The notes beneath the pieces were generated by a model. That model had not been told where the DNA came from. It did not search any database and worked only from the letters and a program-made list of their open reading frames with translations. From NCBI GenBank assembly GCA_028290225.1, contig JAQGKH010000199.1, positions 1 through 7,869 of the forward strand: DNA of 7,869 nucleotides, written 5' to 3'. A program made the position numbers and the translations under genes. Shown piece by piece: positions 1-5,455 of the stretch. Positions within the stretch are counted from its first letter, which is position 1. Every line of letters starts with the position of its first letter. Source of the DNA: Devosia sp. GTDB taxonomy: Bacteria; Pseudomonadota; Alphaproteobacteria; Rhizobiales; Devosiaceae.

Positions 1-355
1 GTCCTTGTCTTGGCTAGCATGGCGGTGAGCGGCCTCACATCTCAAAAACTGCAATGGTTCCAGAGACGAAATGTTGGCAGTTCCACCTTCCCGACGCTGA
101 CAGCAAACGTCGTTACTAGATCGCCGGTCGGAGCCCCGATGACACCCCAGACCGCTCCAGTTGTGGCCTGACCTGAGCCTGCTTGCCGCTCTTTTCAATG
201 CCCCATTGCGCCACCTGGGGAGTAAAGCGCCCTCGTATTTTTTTTCTGGCGGACTGCGTATGCCTACTTAGATCTTCCAAATGTCTCTTCCCTGTTGATC
301 TGTTCTTCGTCACTCCTGAGCTAGTCTTGTACCGGTGGGGGCAGGTGTGGGCCGG
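1..355. other. Stretch without a supportable gene
   Basis: I find no gene here that I recognise. The plus strand is open in frame 1 from the window edge to a TGA at 169-171 (56 codons, with an ATG at 19), so this could be the tail of an upstream gene, but the translation matches no family I know. A 65-codon minus-strand frame (313 to 116) is rich in Lys and Arg, also unrecognised, and crosses a run of eight A residues (T run at 238-245 on the plus strand). Base composition is lower in GC than the downstream operon (32 of the first 60 bases are G or C). I saw no tRNA, terminal inverted repeat or clear promoter. Confidence 0.5.
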
Positions 356-850
356 ATGTTGGGATTTTTCAGGCGCTTACTTCGCCTCTTCTCCGGCAGG
401 CGCCGAACGAAGATCCGGCAGAACCGCACCCAACCAAGCACACCCACGCCGCTTCCACAGCCCCTTGTGCTGCGAGGCCCATGTTGGGTGATCGACGGCG
501 ACACCATCGTCATCGACAAGCGCCATATTCGCCTTGCGGGAATTGATGCGCCCGAACTCGATCACCCTTGGGGGCAGCGCTCCAAATGGGCGTTGGTGCA
601 GCTCTGCAAAGGCAAGGTAGTCACTGCCCACATCAAGCCCGAACTCTCGTATGATCGCCTTGTTGCGCAGTGTTTTCTGCCCGACGGGCGTGACCTGGCA
701 GCCGAACTCGTCAGCTGCGGCCTGGCTCTCGACTGGCCGAAATTCTCAGGTGGCAAATATCGGCACCTTGAGCCGGCAGATGTCCGCCGCAAGCTATGGC
801 GCGCCCATGCGCGTCAGAACGGAACCTGGCAACCAACAATAAACAACTGA
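356..850 (+). CDS. Staphylococcal-nuclease-like (thermonuclease family) protein
   Basis: This 164-residue protein has the SNase OB-fold core from about residue 38 to 128. The catalytic and metal-binding set of the family is present: Asp49 in the VIDGDT motif, Arg59 (HIRL), Asp64 and Glu67 in GIDAPE, and Arg101 in YDRL, matching Asp21, Arg35, Asp40, Glu43 and Arg87 of the staphylococcal enzyme. It should therefore be a Ca2+-dependent phosphodiesterase acting on DNA or RNA. The first 37 residues are hydrophobic and arginine-rich (MLGFFRRLLRLF, then SGRRR) and look like an amphipathic or membrane-touching segment rather than a classical cleavable signal, so its location is uncertain. I chose the ATG at 356, with AGG at 343-345; in-frame GTG codons at 335 and 347 are alternatives. 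A 170-base gap separates it from the next gene, so it appears to be its own transcription unit, unrelated to PQQ. Confidence 0.85.
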   Translation: MLGFFRRLLRLFSGRRRTKIRQNRTQPSTPTPLPQPLVLRGPCWVIDGDTIVIDKRHIRLAGIDAPELDHPWGQRSKWALVQLCKGKVVTAHIKPELSYDRLVAQCFLPDGRDLAAELVSCGLALDWPKFSGGKYRHLEPADVRRKLWRAHARQNGTWQPTINN

Positions 851-974
851 CGCCGCCGCCCCTTTGCCCGGCCCGCTCCTCGCGCGATTCCGGCCATTGC
901 CACGCCACCGGCAGCGCGAGCTTTCATCACCATGCCTCTCTCCCCGTTTCGGCTGCTGTTCCTTCTTGAATAAG

Positions 975-989
975 TGCCGGGGATCGGCA
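975..989. promoter_or_regulatory. Short inverted repeat ahead of the LysR-type gene
   Basis: TGCCG, a 5-base spacer and CGGCA form a 5-bp inverted repeat that ends 31 bases before the LysR-type start codon. It is small enough to be chance. LysR-type proteins commonly repress their own gene from a dyad near the start, so it could be an autoregulatory site. It has no T run after it, so it is not an intrinsic terminator. The rest of 851-1020 holds nothing else that I can support. Confidence 0.2.
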
Positions 990-1020
990 ACACGGGCGCA
1001 TCTGTCGGTGGAGTCCAAAC

Positions 1021-2025
1021 ATGAACGCCCCTTCTTCCACCATTCACAACGATATCTCCTTGCACCAGCTGCGGATCTTCACCGCCGTGGCGCGGGCAGT
1101 GACCCTGACGGAAGCCGCAAAGCAGCTGGGCATCACGCAGCCATCCCTGTCGCAGCAGCTGTCGCGCCTCGAAGCCTTGGTGGGAACGCGGCTGTTCAAC
1201 CGGCGGCCGGGCGAAATGGAACTCACCGAAGCTGGTCAATATCTGCTGCCCAGGGCCGAACACATGCTGCGCGGAATGCGTGAGCTCGAAGACGGGCTGA
1301 TGGAATATGTGACCGGCAGGCGGACTACGATCCGCATCGCGGGCATCACCTCGGTGTTGCGCACCCTGCTGCCGGGGGCACTGACCCGAGTGCGAAAGAT
1401 ATTCCCTCAGATCGATTTCGATATCGAGGATCGGGCCCCTCCCGACATCCTCGACCTGCTTTATGACCGCCGGATCGCGGTAGGCCTCCTGGCTGAAAAC
1501 TCGGTGCCGGACTCGGGGGGCGGATTTGCCCAGATCAGCTTGCTGGCCGATGAGCATGTACTCGCCGTTCCCGCCCACCTTGATCTTTCGGGTATCACCG
1601 ATCCGGCTGGTGAGCTGAGCGCGGAGGATTACGCCACACTCAACCAGTCCATCCGCTTTTCCTTCGGCACCCAGCAAACCAGACGCGTACAGAACTGGTA
1701 CGAACGGCTGTTTCCCGACAGCAGCGTGGTCGCCCAATGCCGCAGCTTTGAGGTGGCGGCCGAGCTGGTGCGTGCCGGTGCAGGCATTTGCCTTGTGCCC
1801 ACTTTATCGCTGCTGCACGGCGCCGAAACGCTTGGCGGGGTGCGCCTATATCGGGTCAATGCGGTGACGCGCAGGATTGTGGCGCTTATGCCTTCGCAGT
1901 ATCAGCGGATCGAGCCCTACCGCAGTTTCATTGCTGCGCTCGAGCAGGCCAGCAAAGCCATTGCCATGCCCGAGATCCTGGCCGTTCCCCCGTTCCTCGA
2001 CGGCGGGCCCGAAGCCCGGTTCTAG
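1021..2025 (+). CDS. LysR-type transcriptional regulator
   Basis: This 334-residue protein has LysR-type architecture. An N-terminal winged helix-turn-helix spans about residues 13-72, with the typical run FTAVARAVTLTEAAKQLG, then ITQPSLSQQLSRLE and the LFNRR / LTEAG signature. A linker helix follows, then an effector-binding domain from about residue 100 to 315, starting with IRIAG. The family binds DNA as tetramers and senses a small molecule. The length is slightly above the usual 290-310 because of short extensions at both ends. The start is an ATG with GGAG at 1010-1013 and a 7-base spacer. It lies 123 bases upstream of pqqA in the same direction, so it is a candidate regulator of PQQ synthesis; that role is inferred from position only. 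The effector cannot be read from the sequence, and regulation of a distant alcohol or sugar oxidation gene is equally possible. Confidence 0.93.
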   Translation: MNAPSSTIHNDISLHQLRIFTAVARAVTLTEAAKQLGITQPSLSQQLSRLEALVGTRLFNRRPGEMELTEAGQYLLPRAEHMLRGMRELEDGLMEYVTGRRTTIRIAGITSVLRTLLPGALTRVRKIFPQIDFDIEDRAPPDILDLLYDRRIAVGLLAENSVPDSGGGFAQISLLADEHVLAVPAHLDLSGITDPAGELSAEDYATLNQSIRFSFGTQQTRRVQNWYERLFPDSSVVAQCRSFEVAAELVRAGAGICLVPTLSLLHGAETLGGVRLYRVNAVTRRIVALMPSQYQRIEPYRSFIAALEQASKAIAMPEILAVPPFLDGGPEARF

Positions 2026-2061
2026 CGGCGGGACACACCACCCTATCCCATATCGCCAAAG

Positions 2062-2076
2062 CTATGAGCGCCATAG
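2062..2076. promoter_or_regulatory. Candidate LysR-type operator (T-N11-A dyad)
   Basis: CTATG, five bases and CATAG form a perfect interrupted palindrome whose inner T (2063) and A (2075) are 11 bases apart, which is the generic LysR-type box (T-N11-A with dyad symmetry). It lies in the gap between the LysR-type gene and pqqA, 72 bases before the pqqA start. Related CTAT tetrads occur at 2043 and 2094. The assignment is inferred: T-N11-A is degenerate and 5-bp dyads occur by chance. Confidence 0.35.
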
Positions 2077-2099
2077 ATTGCTGCTCGCAGGCGCTATTT

Positions 2100-2129
2100 C
2101 GCACCATGGTGCGGGGCACATTCGCCCCG
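2100..2129 (+). promoter_or_regulatory. pqqA leader palindrome and hairpin
   Basis: Two adjacent symmetric elements precede the pqqA ribosome binding site. CGCACCATGGTGCG (2100-2113) is a perfect 14-bp palindrome, suited to a dimeric DNA-binding protein. It shares two bases with a GC-rich hairpin in which CGGGGC (2112-2117) pairs with GCCCCG (2124-2129) around a 6-base loop. The hairpin ends 7 bases before the AGGAG at 2137-2141. If transcribed, it could influence message stability or translation of pqqA, the most heavily expressed gene in PQQ operons. No T run follows, so I do not call it a terminator. No convincing -35/-10 pair could be placed in this gap. Confidence 0.4.
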
Positions 2130-2148
2130 TGCAATGAGGAGAAATGCC

Positions 2149-2229
2149 ATGGCATGGAACAAGCCCACCATCGTTGAGATCCCTGTAAGCATGGAAATCA
2201 ACATGTACGCCTGCGCCAAGCGCAAGTAG
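2149..2229 (+). CDS. pqqA: PQQ precursor peptide PqqA
   Basis: This is a 26-residue peptide starting MAWNKP and ending YACAKRK. It carries the invariant Glu16 and Tyr20 in the spacing E-x-x-x-Y (EINMY), the two residues PqqE cross-links and from which PQQ is built. The length and the aromatic or hydrophobic N-terminal half match the family (about 22-29 residues). The ATG at 2149 has a strong AGGAG at 2137-2141 with a 7-base spacer; out-of-frame ATGs at 2144 and 2154 flank it. The residue two before the glutamate is Ser14, where the Klebsiella and Methylorubrum peptides as I recall them have Gly (LGLE, VGME). It is the first gene of the pqq operon, 25 bases before pqqB. In other bacteria PqqA is bound by PqqD, modified by PqqE and then degraded to release the Glu-Tyr core. 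Confidence 0.95.
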   Translation: MAWNKPTIVEIPVSMEINMYACAKRK

Positions 2230-2254
2230 TTCTCCCTGCCGCGGCACCATTCTC
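2230..2254 (+). other. pqqA-pqqB junction with 10-bp palindrome and no Shine-Dalgarno
   Basis: The 25-base gap contains the perfect palindrome TGCCGCGGCA (2237-2246), too compact to form a stable looped hairpin. There is no purine-rich Shine-Dalgarno ahead of the GTG start of pqqB, in contrast to the strong site of pqqA. In other PQQ operons pqqA is expressed well above the enzyme genes; a weak pqqB start would be one way to achieve this. That interpretation is inferred. Confidence 0.35.
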
Positions 2255-3160
2255 GTGATAAAAATCATTATACTTGGAGCCGCGGCAGGCGGCGGCGTTC
2301 CGCAATGGAACTGCGGCTGCGCCAATTGCCGGGACGCCCGCAACGACCCGACCCGTGGCGCCAACCAGGCCTCGGCTGCCGTCAGCGCGGACGGCAAGCA
2401 CTGGTTCCTGATCAATGCCTCGCCCGACATACGCCAGCAGATTGCGGCCACACCTGCCCTGCATCCCGCGCCGGACCAGGTGCGGCACTCTCCTGTTGCC
2501 GGAGTAGTGCTCACCAATGGGGAGATCGATGCCGTTGCCGGGCTGCTGACCCTGCGGGAAGGTTCGCCCTTCGCGCTTTATGCCCACCCTCGGGTGCACG
2601 CGATCCTGGCGGCCAATACCATCTTCAACGCGCTCAAGCCTGGAGTGGTCAGGCGTGTGCCGATGGAGCTTGGCACCAGCTTCAGCCCTGCCCTGCCCGA
2701 CGGCAGCCCGAGCGGGCTGGACATCATCCCCTTTGCCGCCCCGGGCAAGGTTGCCTTGTTTCTGGAGGATCAGGACCTGCCTGACCCGGGTGATACCCTT
2801 GGCTTGAAGATCATCGATCGGACAACCGGGCGCAGCGTGGTGTTCCTGCCGGCCTGCGCCCGCCTGGACGATGGAGTGTTGGCCCAGCTGGACGGGGCCG
2901 AGGCCGTTTTTCTCGACGGCACCCTGTGGCGGGACGACGAACTCATCGGGCAAGGCCTGGGCCTAAAGACCGGGCAGCGAATGGGCCACATAACCATGCA
3001 GGACGCCATCGCCGCTCTGGAAGCGGTCCGTATCGGCCGCAAGTTCTTCTTTCACATCAACAATTCAAACCCGGCCTGGAAGTCCGGATCGCCCGAGCGA
3101 CAGACCATGGAAGCCGCCGGCTGGACTATTCCGGCTCAAGGCACGGAGATCACCCTATGA
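2255..3160 (+). CDS. pqqB: PqqB, PQQ biosynthesis metallo-beta-lactamase-fold protein
   Basis: This 301-residue protein has the length and N-terminus of PqqB: MIKIIILGAAAGGG followed by VPQWNCGCANC, where Cys20, Cys22 and Cys25 form the CxCxxC structural metal site. The fold is that of metallo-beta-lactamases, but the usual HxHxDH motif is replaced by LTNGEID (residues 86-92), as in other PqqB proteins. C-terminal family motifs are FLDGTLW (219-225), GHITM (244-248) and FFFHINNSNP (264-273). PqqB was long regarded as a carrier and has more recently been reported as an iron-dependent hydroxylase acting on the tyrosine part of the cross-linked Glu-Tyr intermediate. It should be cytoplasmic. The start is GTG without a visible Shine-Dalgarno; no better in-frame start gives the conserved N-terminus. 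Its stop overlaps the pqqC start in ATGA. Confidence 0.96.
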   Translation: MIKIIILGAAAGGGVPQWNCGCANCRDARNDPTRGANQASAAVSADGKHWFLINASPDIRQQIAATPALHPAPDQVRHSPVAGVVLTNGEIDAVAGLLTLREGSPFALYAHPRVHAILAANTIFNALKPGVVRRVPMELGTSFSPALPDGSPSGLDIIPFAAPGKVALFLEDQDLPDPGDTLGLKIIDRTTGRSVVFLPACARLDDGVLAQLDGAEAVFLDGTLWRDDELIGQGLGLKTGQRMGHITMQDAIAALEAVRIGRKFFFHINNSNPAWKSGSPERQTMEAAGWTIPAQGTEITL

Positions 3161-3921
3161 ATTCGATGACGGCCTTGTCAGTGGCGCCCGACACGCCCTT
3201 GGAGAACGCCGAGCAGCTGGAAGCGCAGCTACGGCATATCGGGGCGACGCGCTACCATAGCCTGCATCCCTTCCATCACCTGCTGCATCGCGGCAAGCTC
3301 GACAAGGGACAGGTGCAGGCCTGGGCACTCAACCGCTATTATTACCAGAGCACCATACCGATCAAGGACGCGGTGGTGATCTCGCGCTTTGCCGAAAGGG
3401 CCATCCGGATCGAATGGCGCCACCGCCTTTCCGATCATGACGGCGACTTTGGCAGCGAAGGCGGCATTGAGCGCTGGCTCAAGCTGACGACCGGCCTCGG
3501 GCTGGATCCAGACTATGTCACGTCCACCGAGGGCATTCTGCCCGCGACCCGTTTTGCGGTGGAGGCCTATGTGCACTTCGTGCGCGAACGCACGCCGCTG
3601 GAAGCAATCGCCTCCTCGCTGACGGAGCTTTTTGCACCCAATCTGCATCAGGAACGCATCGTGGGCATGCTGGAGCATTATGACTTCATCGACCCCCAGG
3701 TGATGACCTACTTTTCGCGACGGCTGGAACAGGCTCCGCGGGATGCGGAGTTCGCGCTGGACTATGTCAAGGCGCATGCCCGCACGCCCGAGGAAAGACG
3801 CCTGGTGTGCAACGCCCTGATCTTCAAGACCAACGTCTTGTGGGTGCAACTGGACGCCCTTCACCATGCCTATGTGAACGGGCACATTCCCCCGGGCGCC
3901 TTCGTGCCGGAGCAAGGCTGA
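3157..3921 (+). CDS. pqqC: PqqC, pyrroloquinoline-quinone synthase
   Basis: PqqC is a cofactorless oxidase that carries out the last step, ring closure and eight-electron oxidation of AHQQ to PQQ with O2. The 254-residue protein aligns with Klebsiella PqqC (recalled from memory) at a constant offset of ten residues across the active site: His34, Arg60, Tyr63, Gln64, Lys70, Arg90, His94, His164, Arg167, Tyr185, Arg189 and Lys224 are all present. The motifs are NRYYYQ, DHDG, SSLTELFAP and FKTNVLW. The all-helical haem-oxygenase-like fold is expected, in the cytoplasm. The ATG at 3157 overlaps the pqqB stop (ATGA) and has GGAG at 3145-3148 with an 8-base spacer; an in-frame ATG at 3166 is less likely. 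Nothing suggests loss of function. Confidence 0.97.
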   Translation: MNSMTALSVAPDTPLENAEQLEAQLRHIGATRYHSLHPFHHLLHRGKLDKGQVQAWALNRYYYQSTIPIKDAVVISRFAERAIRIEWRHRLSDHDGDFGSEGGIERWLKLTTGLGLDPDYVTSTEGILPATRFAVEAYVHFVRERTPLEAIASSLTELFAPNLHQERIVGMLEHYDFIDPQVMTYFSRRLEQAPRDAEFALDYVKAHARTPEERRLVCNALIFKTNVLWVQLDALHHAYVNGHIPPGAFVPEQG

Positions 3922-4241
3922 TGGAAACGGCACCGGCCGCCAGGCGCCGAATGACCGTATCGTGGGAAAGCGTGCCCCGGCTGGCGCGTGGCGTGAAGCT
4001 GCGGCTCGATGAAACCCGCGGGCGCTGGGTGCTGCTGGTGCCCGAGCGGGTCATGGCGCCCGACGACATTGCCGTGGAACTCCTCCAACTGTGCGACGGC
4101 GGCAAGAGCGTGACTGCCATGGTCGATCTGCTCGCGGCCAAATACACCGCACCGCCAGAACGCATCGGAGCGGACATCATCGAGATGCTTCAGGACCTGG
4201 CCGACTCGGGGTTCTTGATCGACGGGAGTAAACAGCCATGA
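3921..4241 (+). CDS. pqqD: PqqD, PqqA-binding peptide chaperone
   Basis: PqqD is a small RiPP recognition element that binds the PqqA peptide and hands it to PqqE. The 106-residue protein has the family pattern: PRLARGVKLRLDETRGRWVLL (residues 19-39, the beta-hairpin core), PERV, then IAVELLQLCDGGKSV and the helices to SGFLI near the C-terminus. The start at 3921 overlaps the pqqC stop by one base (TGATG) and has GGAG at 3909-3912 with an 8-base spacer. It adds ten basic residues relative to an in-frame ATG at 3951, which would give 96 residues, nearer the usual family length but with a weaker upstream site. It is a separate gene here, not fused to pqqC or pqqE as in some bacteria. Confidence 0.95.
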   Translation: METAPAARRRMTVSWESVPRLARGVKLRLDETRGRWVLLVPERVMAPDDIAVELLQLCDGGKSVTAMVDLLAAKYTAPPERIGADIIEMLQDLADSGFLIDGSKQP

Positions 4242-5455
4242 GCCCAACGGCGGACCTCAACAGCAGCCTGCTGCCGCATGCCGATCCGCTGGACGGCGTG
4301 GCCGTTCTCGAGGGCCCCAGCGGGTCGGTGGCTGCACGTTATGGCATTCCCCTGGCAGTGCTGCTCGAACTCACCCACCGCTGTCCCCTGCAGTGCCCTT
4401 ATTGTTCCAACCCCATCGAGATGGAACGGGCGAGCAATGAACTGAGCACGGACGAATGGAAGCGCGTGCTGGATGAACTGGCTGAGATCGGCGTGCTGCA
4501 GGTTCACTTCTCGGGCGGCGAGCCGACCGCGCGCAAGGACATCGTGGAACTGGTCCGGCACGCCAGCGAACTCGATCTCTACACCAACCTGATCACCTCG
4601 GCTGTGTTGCTGACACGAAACAAGCTCGAGGCCCTGGCCGACGCCGGCCTGGCTCATATCCAGATCAGCTTCCAGGGCAGCGAAGCCGGCCTGGCCGACC
4701 GCGTCGGCGGCTTCCGCAATGGCCACGCCAAGAAACTCGAGGTGGCGCGTTGGGCGCGCGAGCTGGACCTGCCCTTGACCGTCAATGCCGTCATGCATCG
4801 CCAGAACCTGGACCAGCTCGAATCCATCATCGCCATGGCGGTGGACATGGACGCGGATCGCATCGAAATTGCCAATGTTCAATATTATGGCTGGGCCCTC
4901 AAGAACCGCGCCGCCCTGATGCCCACCCTTGACCAGCTCGAGCGTGCCACCGACATCGTTGAGCGCGCCCGCGTCCGGCTCAAGGGCATTCTCGACATCG
5001 ATTTCGTTATTCCCGACTACTATGCCGATCGTCCCAAGAAGTGCATGGGCGGCTGGGGCCGGCAGTTTTTCAACATCACCCCCTCGGGCAAGGTGCTGCC
5101 GTGCCATGCAGCCGAAACCATCACCGATCTCGACTTCCTTTCGGTGCGCTCCAACCACTCCATCGCCTGGATCTGGCACAATTCCGAGGCCTTCAACCGC
5201 TATCGCGGCACCGGCTGGATGCCTGAACCGTGTCAAAGCTGCGCGTTCAAGGAGATCGATTTCGGGGGCTGCCGCTGCCAGGCCTTTGCCCTGACCGGCC
5301 GGGCAGACAACACCGATCCGGCCTGTGCGTTATCCCCGCTGCATCAAAGCCTCTTCAACATGGCGCGGGATGAAGCTGAAAACGGGAACAAGCGCTTCAT
5401 CTACCGCAATTTTTCTGGAGGCACGTTGGAAGCGGAGCCCAGCGAAAATGCATGA
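4238..5455 (+). CDS. pqqE: PqqE, radical SAM/SPASM PqqA Glu-Tyr cross-linking enzyme
   Basis: PqqE makes the carbon-carbon bond between Glu16 and Tyr20 of PqqA, the first committed step. The 405-residue protein has the radical SAM motif CPLQCPYC (Cys49, Cys53, Cys56) for the SAM-binding 4Fe-4S cluster and SGGEP at 92-96. The C-terminal SPASM region supplies ligands for two auxiliary clusters: Cys269, Cys289, Cys345 and Cys347, and Cys332, Cys335, Asp341 and Cys363. The unusual Asp ligand matches the one I recall from the Methylorubrum enzyme. The cluster motif starts about 20 residues later than in that enzyme, so there is an N-terminal extension (residues 1-35) with no clear motif. The ATG overlaps the pqqD stop (ATGA) and has GGGAG at 4224-4228. 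The 3' end overlaps the next gene by 8 bases. Confidence 0.97.
   Translation: MSPTADLNSSLLPHADPLDGVAVLEGPSGSVAARYGIPLAVLLELTHRCPLQCPYCSNPIEMERASNELSTDEWKRVLDELAEIGVLQVHFSGGEPTARKDIVELVRHASELDLYTNLITSAVLLTRNKLEALADAGLAHIQISFQGSEAGLADRVGGFRNGHAKKLEVARWARELDLPLTVNAVMHRQNLDQLESIIAMAVDMDADRIEIANVQYYGWALKNRAALMPTLDQLERATDIVERARVRLKGILDIDFVIPDYYADRPKKCMGGWGRQFFNITPSGKVLPCHAAETITDLDFLSVRSNHSIAWIWHNSEAFNRYRGTGWMPEPCQSCAFKEIDFGGCRCQAFALTGRADNTDPACALSPLHQSLFNMARDEAENGNKRFIYRNFSGGTLEAEPSENA

Noticed and set aside
116..313. Minus-strand frame as an insertion-sequence orfA with A8 frameshift
   Set aside because: The A8 run and basic composition are suggestive, but I see no helix-turn-helix pattern I know, no overlapping orfB and no terminal repeats.
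814..1737. 307-codon minus-strand open frame opposite the LysR-type gene
   Set aside because: It lies antisense to a well supported regulator with intact domains; its translation is low-complexity (Gly, Arg, Gln, His) and matches no family. Long antisense frames are expected in GC-rich DNA.
2237..2246. TGCCGCGGCA as an intrinsic terminator after pqqA
   Set aside because: The stem would have only three pairs around a 4-base loop and no T run follows.
2198..2953. 251-codon minus-strand open frame opposite pqqB
   Set aside because: It is a shadow of pqqB with no recognisable domain or ribosome binding site.
2926..3156. Upstream extension of the pqqC frame into pqqB
   Set aside because: The PqqC family N-terminus and a GGAG site both support the start at 3157; the upstream part is only the third frame of pqqB.
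3229..3933. 234-codon minus-strand open frame opposite pqqC
   Set aside because: It is a shadow of pqqC, whose complete active site is conserved.
4190..5236. 348-codon minus-strand open frame opposite pqqE
   Set aside because: pqqE has all cluster ligands and a good start, and the antisense translation has no recognisable domain. It arises from third-position GC bias.
5325..5447. Upstream extension of the hydrolase frame into pqqE
   Set aside because: The extra residues do not resemble the family and lie within the conserved end of pqqE; ATG 5448 gives the usual Pip length.
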